This document shows positions 1 to 5,151 of a DNA stretch of 5,151 bases, one piece after another. The translations under genes and the position numbers were made by a program. The number at the start of each line of letters is the position of its first letter. Position 1 is the stretch's first letter. A model generated the notes under the pieces. That model made no database searches and had not been told where the DNA came from. It saw only the letters and a program-made list of their open reading frames with translations. The stretch is from an uncultured delta proteobacterium (GTDB lineage Bacteria > Myxococcota_A > Polyangia > Polyangiales > Polyangiaceae), in contig CAITLX010000427.1 of NCBI GenBank assembly GCA_903893335.1, positions 1-5,151 of the forward strand. Direction: 5' to 3'.

Positions 1-116
1 ACGCGCCGACGCTCGCGCCCGCGCGCGACGCGTCGCTGGCCGTGCGCCCCGGCGCGCTCGTCGTGCTGCTGGTCCCCTGCCCGGTCGGCCGCGACGGGGT
101 CGCCCCGGCGGGCTGA
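1..116 (+). CDS. C-terminal end of an unidentified protein (5' truncated by window edge)
   Basis: The frame beginning at base 3 is open for 37 codons and ends at TGA 114-116. All 37 sense codons end in G or C, the signature of real coding sequence at this base composition, so I call it a partial gene although no start is in the window. The encoded tail is Ala/Pro/Val-rich with one short hydrophobic strand (around VRPGALVVLLVPCP) and ends GVAPAG. That is too little to assign a family. The next gene starts 52 nt downstream on the same strand. An operon is possible, but I see no convincing promoter or terminator in the gap to decide. A spurious reading frame is the alternative, made unlikely by the uniform third-position bias. 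Confidence 0.6.
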   Translation, partial: APTLAPARDASLAVRPGALVVLLVPCPVGRDGVAPAG

Positions 117-168
117 CGCGCCGTCCGACTTGCGACGCATCCTGGCGACATGATAGCGATAGCGCCCC

Positions 169-873
169 ATGCAGCCGCTCGTCCGCCGCGCCGTTGCCCT
201 CGCCCTCGCCGCCTCCCCGCTCGCGCTCGCGTGCGGCGTGTCCGCGTGCGGGAACGAAGAGGTGCCCTACACGCCTCAGCCCGCTTACAGCGGCAAGAAG
301 GCCAACCTGCCGCCGGTCCCGACGCTGCCGCAGAAGCAGATCAAGTCGGGCGACGCCTACACGGTGTGGGGCGTCACGCACCACCTGCGCAGCCGCGTGC
401 ACAGCGCCGACGTCGCGGGCAAGGAGCTGTCGATCACGGGCTACATCGTGAAGACGAACCTCCCCGACGCGCCCGCCTGCGCAGTGCACAAGACGGGCAA
501 GGCCGACAAGGACGACTGCCGCGCCCCGGTGCCGACGTTCTGGATCGCCGACGACAAGGGCGACGAGAAGAACGCCATCAAGGTCATGGGCTGGGCGTCG
601 AACTTCGCCAACGTCTACGACGCCATCGAGAAGTACGGCGCGAGCAAGGACGTGAAGGAGCCCGTCACCGACGAGGTCTGGTCCGTCGCGCTCCCCAACC
701 CGCTGCCCGCCGTGGGCGCGAAGGTCACCGTCACCGGCACGTACGGCATGACGTTCACCAAGGCGACCAACGGCGTGGAGACCGACCCGATCCACGGCAT
801 CCTCACGTTCGGCAAGGTGGCCTACCTCGAGCCCCCGACCACGCCGGCGACCCTGCCCGGCATGAAGAAGTGA
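169..873 (+). CDS. Predicted secreted lipoprotein, possible OB-fold domain, function unknown
   Basis: This encodes a 234-aa protein I do not recognise. Residues 1-7 (MQPLVRR) are a basic n-region, 8-21 a hydrophobic core, and 24-27 (VSAC) match the lipobox, so Cys27 is the likely lipidated residue; Cys22 in ALAC is a poorer match. Residues 28-60 form a Pro/Lys-rich tether. The folded part (about 62-222) alternates beta-like segments: KELSITGYIV (85-94), PTFWIADDK (122-130), AIKVMGW (136-142), a helix-like stretch near 146-158, KVTVTGTYG (185-193) and GILTFGKVAYLE (210-221). This order is compatible with a single OB fold, which is inference only. Cys104 and Cys117 (CAVH...DDC) could form a disulfide or bind metal. 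Start choice: an in-frame TAG at 160-162 stops extension upstream, and ATG 169 directly precedes the signal peptide. There is no purine-rich ribosome binding site, so weak or leaderless initiation is possible. A UUCG-capped hairpin overlaps the stop codon. Confidence 0.88.
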   Translation: MQPLVRRAVALALAASPLALACGVSACGNEEVPYTPQPAYSGKKANLPPVPTLPQKQIKSGDAYTVWGVTHHLRSRVHSADVAGKELSITGYIVKTNLPDAPACAVHKTGKADKDDCRAPVPTFWIADDKGDEKNAIKVMGWASNFANVYDAIEKYGASKDVKEPVTDEVWSVALPNPLPAVGAKVTVTGTYGMTFTKATNGVETDPIHGILTFGKVAYLEPPTTPATLPGMKK

Positions 874-885
874 GGCTTCGGCCTC
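872..885 (+). terminator. UUCG-tetraloop hairpin overlapping the lipoprotein stop codon
   Basis: GAGGC (872-876) pairs with GCCTC (881-885) around TTCG (877-880), giving the very stable C(UUCG)G tetraloop. The stem begins inside the TGA stop (871-873). No T-run follows, so it may stabilise the mRNA 3' end or help termination together with the next hairpin. I cannot call it a classical intrinsic terminator. Confidence 0.4.
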
Positions 886-915
886 CGTGGCACCGATGAA
901 GAAGTGACGCTGCTC

Positions 916-944
916 TCCGCCGCGCACCGCGAGGACGCGGCGGA
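916..944 (+). terminator. 9-bp perfect GC-rich hairpin downstream of the lipoprotein gene
   Basis: TCCGCCGCG (916-924) is the exact reverse complement of CGCGGCGGA (936-944), with an 11-nt loop (925-935). It lies 43 nt after the stop and upstream of the tRNA, where a transcript end is expected. There is no T-tract, which is common for terminator candidates in GC-rich genomes but leaves the role unproven. Confidence 0.45.
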
Positions 945-950
945 AGGCAG

Positions 951-979
951 TTGAAGACCCGCGCGAAGCGCGGTAGACA
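951..979 (+). promoter_or_regulatory. Candidate sigma-70-type promoter for tRNA-Thr
   Basis: TTGAAG (951-956, 4/6 match to TTGACA) and TAGACA (974-979, 3/6 match to TATAAT) are separated by exactly 17 nt. This would start transcription near 986, about 19 nt before the mature tRNA. A 6-bp hairpin, CCGCGC-GAA-GCGCGG (959-973), occupies most of the spacer. Position and spacing support the call; the -10 box is weak. Confidence 0.35.
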
Positions 980-1004
980 GCGCGCCCCGTTTCACGACGG
1001 GTTT

Positions 1005-1076
<72 letters not shown>

Positions 1077-1108
1077 CCGCAAGATTCCCGCTGATTTCCA
1101 GCCGAAGA

Positions 1109-1122
1109 CGCGCGAAGGCGCG
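1109..1122 (+). terminator. Small GC hairpin downstream of tRNA-Thr, possible terminator
   Basis: CGCGC (1109-1113) pairs with GCGCG (1118-1122) across a GAAG loop, 33 nt after the tRNA 3' end. It nearly duplicates the hairpin upstream of the tRNA at 959-973. The stem is short and no T-run follows, so termination is only a possibility. Confidence 0.22.
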
Positions 1123-1254
1123 GCGGCGGTTGGCGCGGGTGGGACGCGGTACGAACCCGAACGCCTCGAGCGGCGGCGCCGGAGGTCTGCGAGGGGGCAC
1201 GGCCTCCAGTCGCATGGATGCAATCCACACCTTGGCGTATCGTCCGGTGCGTTC

Positions 1255-1965
1255 ATGACCGACACCGCGACGATGGCCTCCGCGTGGTCCTTCCTGTCGC
1301 CGGCGGTTCTCGGTGGCGTGTGGCTGGGCATCGCGCTGGCGCTCGGCGGCTTCGCCTCCCTGCTCTCAGCGGGCGTGATCGACCCGAAGGTGTCGGTCGT
1401 GCAGCGCGTCGGCGTCTGGGTCTTCGTGCTCGGCTTCCTTGGGTACCTCGGGCACCGAGGGTGGGACGACTTCACGGGCATCGTCACGGCGACGCGGACG
1501 AGCGACGGCACGGTGACGCTCCGCAACGGCGTGGGGATTCACCTCGGCGACGTGCCACCGGGCGTCGCCGTCAGCCTCACACCCGACCGCAAGTGGGTCA
1601 CGGTCGGCAGGTATGCGCGGTCGAGGGTGGAGCTCGCCAGCGTCGCAATCGAGGCAGATCACGAGCACTGGCACACGCCCTGGACCAGCGACGCAGCGCG
1701 GACCCGAGCCTTCGCCGACGATCTCCTTCGCCTCGCCGGCGACCCACGCCGCACGCTCGCGGCTTCGCCGTTCCCGTGGCGGGCCGTCGCCTTGGCCGCA
1801 ACTGGGCTCGTGATCACGGCGGCATGGATCGCCCTCGTCGGCATCGCGAAGCGAGCCGGCCGGGACGAGACCACGTTGGCCCCGGGCCTCCGCCGCTTGC
1901 GCACCTGGGCCGCGTGGACCTGGCTCGGCGGCTGCGCCGCGCTCATGGTGTTCGCGTACCTGTAA
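1255..1965 (+). CDS. Predicted four-helix integral membrane protein, function unknown
   Basis: This encodes a 236-aa protein I do not recognise. Hydrophobic segments at about residues 15-39, 49-66, 175-197 and 215-235 suggest four transmembrane helices. The first two form an N-terminal hairpin and the last two a C-terminal hairpin. Between them, residues 67-172 form a soluble domain: beta-rich at first (TGIVTATRTSDGTVTLRNG, then VAVSLTPDRKWVTVG and RVELASVAIE), then helical (about 145-163). The domain contains DHEHWH (135-140), which could bind metal, although no known site motif is recognised. Both hairpins should place this domain on one side of the membrane, but the side is not clear. The third-position bias is strong, supporting a real gene. 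ATG 1255 is preferred; ATG 1273 (Met7) would also keep all helices. Only a weak GGTG (1246-1249) precedes the start. The gene ends facing the convergent RCC1 lipoprotein gene. Confidence 0.82.
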   Translation: MTDTATMASAWSFLSPAVLGGVWLGIALALGGFASLLSAGVIDPKVSVVQRVGVWVFVLGFLGYLGHRGWDDFTGIVTATRTSDGTVTLRNGVGIHLGDVPPGVAVSLTPDRKWVTVGRYARSRVELASVAIEADHEHWHTPWTSDAARTRAFADDLLRLAGDPRRTLAASPFPWRAVALAATGLVITAAWIALVGIAKRAGRDETTLAPGLRRLRTWAAWTWLGGCAALMVFAYL

Positions 1966-2255
1966 CGCCGCCTGGTCGAACGGTCTCGGCCGTCCGCGCG
2001 CCCTCCGACTTTGGAGTACTTGCCAGCCGCCAGGGCTTGATGGCGTCCATCGTCCACGAGGGGATCGACTCGGCGGAGCCTCGAGGCCCGCGCTCTCGCA
2101 GCGAACCGCCAGGACCGACCGCATCGACACGCTCCACCGGCCGCAGCCTCCGCGACGCGCAGGCGTGCAATCCAGCAATCGCGGGCACGCGCTCCTGGTG
2201 CACACGCCTGCCGGATGCGCGGCGTCGCCCCGAGCGTGCCGACGAGCGCCGTGGA
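1966..2255. other. Gene-free junction between two convergent genes
   Basis: These 290 bases separate the stop codons of the membrane protein (plus) and the RCC1 lipoprotein (minus). Open frames run through on both strands, but none shows the strong third-position G/C preference of the real genes, and none has a convincing start. The only structure I can support is the inverted repeat at 2159-2211 and a weaker stem, CGTCG (2223-2227) with CGACG (2240-2244), close to the minus-strand stop. Confidence 0.6.
2159..2211. terminator. Imperfect inverted repeat, candidate bidirectional terminator
   Basis: GCAGGCGTG (2159-2167) is the exact reverse complement of CACGCCTGC (2203-2211). Inside, after a 4x4 internal loop, CCAG (2172-2175) pairs with CTGG (2195-2198), and GCG (2181-2183) pairs with CGC (2188-2190). 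The element lies 44 nt past the stop of the minus-strand gene and about 190 nt past that of the plus-strand gene. It has no T-tract on either strand, so a terminator role rests on position and folding only. Confidence 0.35.
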
Positions 2256-4904
2256 TCAGTCGCAGACCGAGCGCGCCGCCCAGGCGATGACGCCGGTCGA
2301 TTCGCCGTAGTGACCAGGACCCCAGCACCGAGCAGCACCTGCCGTCGTGAGCGCGCAGACGTGACCGCCCACGCTCAGCTGCGCGATGCCCGAGGCGAGC
2401 CCGAAGACGTCGACGGGCACGTATCGATCGCCACCGCCGCCGTCGCCGGTCTGACCGCGCGCGTTCGCTCCCCAGCACTTGACCCCTCCGGCCGCCGTCA
2501 ACGCGCACGACACGTCCCCACCGAGCGCGATCGCCGAGATCGACGAGAGCCCGAAGACCTCGACGGGCTCCCAGGGGCTCGGCCGGTATCCCCACCCGCT
2601 GCCGAGCTGGCCGACCGTGTTGGCGCCCCAGCACAGCACCCTGCCGCCGACGAGCGCGCAGGAGTGAGCGCCTCCGGACGCGACGGCCGTCGCCCCCGAG
2701 GCAATCGGCGTCTGAATGGGGAGTGGCTCGCTCGAGCCGTCGACCGCGACGCCGCCAAGCTGCCCGTACGAGTTGAGTCCCCAGCACTGCACGGCACCGC
2801 CGGCGACGAGCGCGCACGAGTGCTCTGCGCCCAGCGCGACCGCCGTGGCCCCCGTGACCGGGACCGCGACCGGTGTGGTGACGTCCGTGCCGGCGATGCT
2901 CGTCACCTGTCCCCAGGTGTTTCGTCCCCAGCACTTCACCTCGCCGACCGACGTGACGGCACAGCAGTGCGCCTGGCTACCGCAATGCAGCGCGACGACG
3001 CCGCTGCCGAGCCCGACCACGTCGGCGGGGGTGGGCCGGGGCTGCGTCGTGCCATCGCCGACCTCGCCCGCTTCGTTGGTCCCCCAGCATTTCACCCAGC
3101 CCGCGGCTCCGAGCGCGCACGACACCGAGAGCGAAGGCGCGACGGCCACCACTCCGGACGAGAGGCCGACGACGTCGACGAGGCCGCGGCGCGCCGCCAC
3201 CGAGCCGTCGCCGAGCTGGCCCTCGCGGTCGTTGCCCCAGCCCTTCACGGCGCCCGACGAGGTGATCAAGAACGAGCGCTCGACACCGGCCGCGACGCCC
3301 AGCAGGCCCGTGGGCGCGCCGGCGACCTCGACGGGGAAACCGGCATCATCGACGGCGCCGTCGCCAAGCTGCCCATCCGCGTCGCTCCCCCAGCAGCGAA
3401 CACCCCCGTTGGAGGTGAGCGCGCAGGTGTGGTCGCCTCCCGCCGTGATGCCCACGACGCCGGAGGTCAGCCCTGCGGCGTCCACGGCGGTGGTGCTGAA
3501 GTCGGTCGCGCCGACCCCGAGCTGCCCCACGCCGCCGCCTCCCCAACATTTGACGCCGCCGGTGGTGGTGAGCGCGCAAGCGTGGTCGAGCGACATCGCC
3601 ACCGCGCTCGCGCCGCTGACGACCTCGCCCGTCAGCGCCCCGGCGAGGCCGCCCCAGCAGCGCACGGCGCCAGTCGTCGTGAGCCCGCACCCGCCGAAGC
3701 CGCCGGCCGCGACCGAACTGAACGTGCCCGTCACGGCGGTGACGTCGACCGGCGTGCGGTGCTCGGCGAAGCCGCCGTCGCCGAGTTGGCCGTACGTGTT
3801 GTTCCCCCAGGCCTTGAGCGCACCCGCCGACGTGACCGCGAAGGACGACTGCCCGCGCACGGCCACCGCGACGACCCCCGACGTGAGCCCCGTGACGTCG
3901 CCCGGGACGTGGCGCTGCGGCGCGGCGCTGCCGTCGCCGAGCTGCCCGAACATGTTGAGACCCCAGCACTTCAGGGCGCCCGCGACCGTGATGGCGCAGG
4001 TGACGTCGTCGCCGGCGGCGACGCGCGCGACGCCCGACGCGAGGCCCACGACGTCGACCGGGGTGAACCTGTCAACCGCCGTGCCGTCGCCAAGGCCCCC
4101 CATGTTGTGGCCCCAGCACCTGACCGCGCCGCCCGTCGTCAGCGCACAGGCGTGCGATGCGCCCGCGGCGACCGTCGCGACGCCGGAGCCGAGCCCCGTG
4201 ACCGGCGCGGGCGTCGGTCGCGAGGCGCGGGTGCCGTCACCGAGCTGGCCGTAGTCGTTCAGGCCCCAGCAGACGACCCCGGAGCTCGCGTCGATGGCGC
4301 ACGTGTAGCCATTCCCCGCGCTCACCTGTCGGTACCCGGTGACGGCCACGCAGGTCGCACAGCTCCCGGTCGCGTCGCACACGTTGCCCGCCCCGCACGG
4401 CGCTCCGGCGGCTCGAATGGAACCGTCTGAGCAGGCGGCCGAACCCGAGCCGCACGAGACGACCCCTTGCCTGCACGGGTCGGTGGCCGTGCACGCCGCG
4501 CCCGCCGGGCACCCGCCGCACATGCCGACCGCATCGCAGCTCTTGCCGCCGCCGCAGCTCGAGCCCGGCGCGAGCAGCCCGTTCGCCTCGCAGACGCCGC
4601 TGCCACCGAGCCCGTCGGGGCAGGCCACATAGCCCTCGAAACAGGGATTGCTCGGGACACACGCAGCGCCCTCGGGGCAACCGGCGGCGTCACTGCCGTC
4701 CGCCGCGTCGCCGTCGCCCACCGCGTCCACCCCCGCGTCGGACGCCTCGATCGGCATCGACTCGTCGCCATTCGTGTCGCCGGCGCTCGCGTCGAGGGAC
4801 GCGTCAGCGTTCGAGCCCGGGGCGTCGGCGGTCGGCAATGGGTCCGAGGAGCACGCGGCGAGCGCCGCCATCGACAGCATTCCAACGCACGCGATCGGTC
4901 GCAT
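2256..4904 (-). CDS. Large lipoprotein with two Cys-rich modules and 14 RCC1-like propeller repeats
   Basis: This encodes 882 aa. Residues 1-18 are a lipoprotein signal with a perfect lipobox LAAC (15-18); Cys18 is lipidated and Ser19 follows. Residues 19-75 are an Asp/Ala/Gly tether. Residues 76-182 are two tandem 8-Cys modules. From about 190 to the end run 14 RCC1-type blades, each with the core [ACSTV]CA[LIV]-x(6-7)-[KR]CWG followed usually by GQLGDG. Conserved Trp residues (213, 264, 314, 366, 417, 454, 505, 556, 607, 659, 708, 759, 811, 861) recur every 49-52 residues except one gap of 37. RCC1 repeats build seven-bladed beta-propellers, so 14 would fit two rings or one large array. Such proteins usually mediate binding; here it would be outside the cytoplasm, attached to the envelope, with the ligand unknown. 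Frames open another 66 codons upstream, but ATG 4904-4902 is chosen because the signal peptide starts there and AGGGAGGG lies 5 nt before it. It is not the eukaryotic Ran exchange factor. Confidence 0.93.
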   Translation of the reverse strand: MRPIACVGMLSMAALAACSSDPLPTADAPGSNADASLDASAGDTNGDESMPIEASDAGVDAVGDGDAADGSDAAGCPEGAACVPSNPCFEGYVACPDGLGGSGVCEANGLLAPGSSCGGGKSCDAVGMCGGCPAGAACTATDPCRQGVVSCGSGSAACSDGSIRAAGAPCGAGNVCDATGSCATCVAVTGYRQVSAGNGYTCAIDASSGVVCWGLNDYGQLGDGTRASRPTPAPVTGLGSGVATVAAGASHACALTTGGAVRCWGHNMGGLGDGTAVDRFTPVDVVGLASGVARVAAGDDVTCAITVAGALKCWGLNMFGQLGDGSAAPQRHVPGDVTGLTSGVVAVAVRGQSSFAVTSAGALKAWGNNTYGQLGDGGFAEHRTPVDVTAVTGTFSSVAAGGFGGCGLTTTGAVRCWGGLAGALTGEVVSGASAVAMSLDHACALTTTGGVKCWGGGGVGQLGVGATDFSTTAVDAAGLTSGVVGITAGGDHTCALTSNGGVRCWGSDADGQLGDGAVDDAGFPVEVAGAPTGLLGVAAGVERSFLITSSGAVKGWGNDREGQLGDGSVAARRGLVDVVGLSSGVVAVAPSLSVSCALGAAGWVKCWGTNEAGEVGDGTTQPRPTPADVVGLGSGVVALHCGSQAHCCAVTSVGEVKCWGRNTWGQVTSIAGTDVTTPVAVPVTGATAVALGAEHSCALVAGGAVQCWGLNSYGQLGGVAVDGSSEPLPIQTPIASGATAVASGGAHSCALVGGRVLCWGANTVGQLGSGWGYRPSPWEPVEVFGLSSISAIALGGDVSCALTAAGGVKCWGANARGQTGDGGGGDRYVPVDVFGLASGIAQLSVGGHVCALTTAGAARCWGPGHYGESTGVIAWAARSVCD
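2301..4337 (-). repeat. Tandem ~153-bp repeats encoding 14 RCC1-like blades
   Basis: Fourteen in-frame units code for residues of about 190-868 of the lipoprotein. On the plus strand each shows as a recurring GCTGGCC...CCCCAGCAC...GAGCGCGCA pattern. Units have diverged in sequence but keep length: Trp-to-Trp spacings are 51, 50, 52, 51, 37, 51, 51, 51, 52, 49, 51, 52 and 50 residues. The repeat also generates long open frames on the opposite strand that are not genes. Confidence 0.9.
4350..4679 (-). repeat. Two tandem 8-cysteine modules plus a ninth cysteine, within the RCC1 lipoprotein
   Basis: Module A has Cys at 76, 82, 88, 95, 105, 117, 123 and 129. Module B has Cys at 132, 138, 144, 151, 158, 170, 176 and 182. 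Intervals are 6,6,7,10,12,6,6 and 6,6,7,7,12,6,6. Shared residues include CPxGAAC at the start and CDAxGxC at the end. Each module can hold four disulfides. Cys185 follows module B at the same 3-residue distance that separates module A from module B. Confidence 0.85.
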
Positions 4905-4908
4905 GGGG

Positions 4909-4916
4909 CCCTCCCT
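4909..4916 (-). promoter_or_regulatory. Strong ribosome binding site of the RCC1 lipoprotein gene
   Basis: Read on the minus strand, AGGGAGGG precedes the ATG (4904-4902) with the GGAGG core ending 5 nt upstream. It is the only strong Shine-Dalgarno sequence in the window and decides the start over the longer upstream-open frame. Confidence 0.75.
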
Positions 4917-4952
4917 GGTGGCTCGCACCGGCGCCGCGCCGCGAGCGACGGG

Positions 4953-4981
4953 ACGGTAACATCGGCGCATCCACGGGCCAA
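4953..4981 (-). promoter_or_regulatory. Candidate sigma-70-type promoter for the RCC1 lipoprotein gene
   Basis: On the minus strand, TTGGCC (4981-4976, 4/6 match to TTGACA) and TACCGT (4958-4953, 3/6 match to TATAAT) are 17 nt apart. Transcription would begin near 4946, leaving a leader of about 40 nt that contains the ribosome binding site. Position and spacing are good, but both boxes are imperfect. Confidence 0.35.
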
Positions 4982-5151
4982 GCGCATCGGCCCGAACGCG
5001 CCTCGCCAAGGCGCCTCGACCTCGTCGCTCGGATCGTACTCCCCGTCCAGGCACGAAAGGTACACGCGGAGTCGAGCCGCTCGCTACCTCTGCCCGACAC
5101 ATGCGAGGCGCGCCTGCTCCACTTCACTCCAAGTATTCAACCCGCGCCGCC

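Noticed and set aside
130..159. TTGCGA (130-135) and TAGCGA (154-159) as a promoter for the first lipoprotein gene
   Set aside because: Spacing is 18 nt and the position would suit a near-leaderless transcript, but the -10 matches the consensus at only two of six bases.
2040..2342. Plus-strand frame from ATG 2040 (MASIVHEGID...) in the junction
   Set aside because: The first dozen codons have good third-position bias, but it fades quickly and the frame runs antisense into the RCC1 gene.
1366..2934. 522-codon minus-strand open frame
   Set aside because: It spans the junction and lies antisense to the membrane protein gene and out of frame with the RCC1 gene. Arg-rich composition and no domain pattern mark it as a shadow.
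2716..4254. 512-codon plus-strand open frame with Pro/Ser/Thr-rich repeats (PQH, PSPSWP)
   Set aside because: It is the antisense of the RCC1 repeats; the recurring PQH is the reverse complement of the conserved CWG codons. It has no signal peptide, ribosome binding site or independent codon bias.
1218..4430. Very long open frame (1070 codons) on the plus strand
   Set aside because: It runs antisense to the RCC1 lipoprotein and overlaps the membrane protein gene in another frame. Its product is Arg/Ala/Pro-rich low-complexity sequence with periodicity imposed by the opposite-strand repeats. GC-rich DNA has few stop codons, so long shadow frames are expected.
4909..5065. Minus-strand frame beginning GTG at 5065 (VYLSCLDGEYDPSDEVEAP...), looking more protein-like than its surroundings
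   Set aside because: An in-frame TAG lies shortly upstream, no ribosome binding site is seen, and the frame runs on into the RCC1 gene out of phase with an Arg-rich product. It could be a gene remnant, but nothing supports it enough to annotate.
4905..5102. 66-codon upstream extension of the RCC1 lipoprotein
   Set aside because: The extension is Arg-rich, would bury the signal peptide inside the protein, and starts well upstream of the strong ribosome binding site at 4909-4916.

Overview
This is a GC-rich window (about 70% G+C by eye, third codon positions in real genes almost always G or C). It carries two predicted lipoproteins. The long one joins an Asp/Ala-rich tether, a cysteine-rich module and RCC1-type propeller repeats. 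That architecture, with the base composition, suggests Myxococcota, most likely a Polyangiales-like bacterium. The taxonomic call is inference from style, not from a marker gene.

Layout, left to right. (1) Positions 1-116 hold the last 37 codons of a plus-strand gene cut by the window edge. (2) Positions 169-873 (+) encode a 234-aa unrecognised lipoprotein whose strand pattern resembles an OB fold. It is followed by three GC-rich hairpins, the first overlapping its stop codon. (3) Positions 1005-1076 (+) are a complete tRNA-Thr (CGT anticodon) with its own plausible promoter and no encoded CCA. (4) Positions 1255-1965 (+) encode a 236-aa unrecognised membrane protein with four predicted helices and a central soluble domain. 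(5) Positions 1966-2255 are a gene-free gap between convergent genes, containing an imperfect stem-loop that could terminate transcription from either side. (6) Positions 2256-4904 (-) encode an 882-aa lipoprotein: a perfect lipobox, an Asp/Ala tether, two 8-cysteine modules in near-identical register, and 14 RCC1-like blades. (7) Positions 4905-5151 hold the ribosome binding site and a plausible promoter for that gene, then sequence with no supportable gene.

No shared pathway is visible. The two lipoproteins and the membrane protein are probably all envelope-located, but they are separately transcribed and split by a tRNA and a convergent junction. I found no defence system, mobile element, CRISPR array or integrase.

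The most notable signal is in the RCC1 protein. Twelve of 14 blades carry a Cys pair 9-10 residues apart, two blades lack both, and none has only one. This implies one disulfide per blade. The N-terminal region also ends in what looks like the first cysteine of an aborted third Cys module, exactly where the propeller begins.
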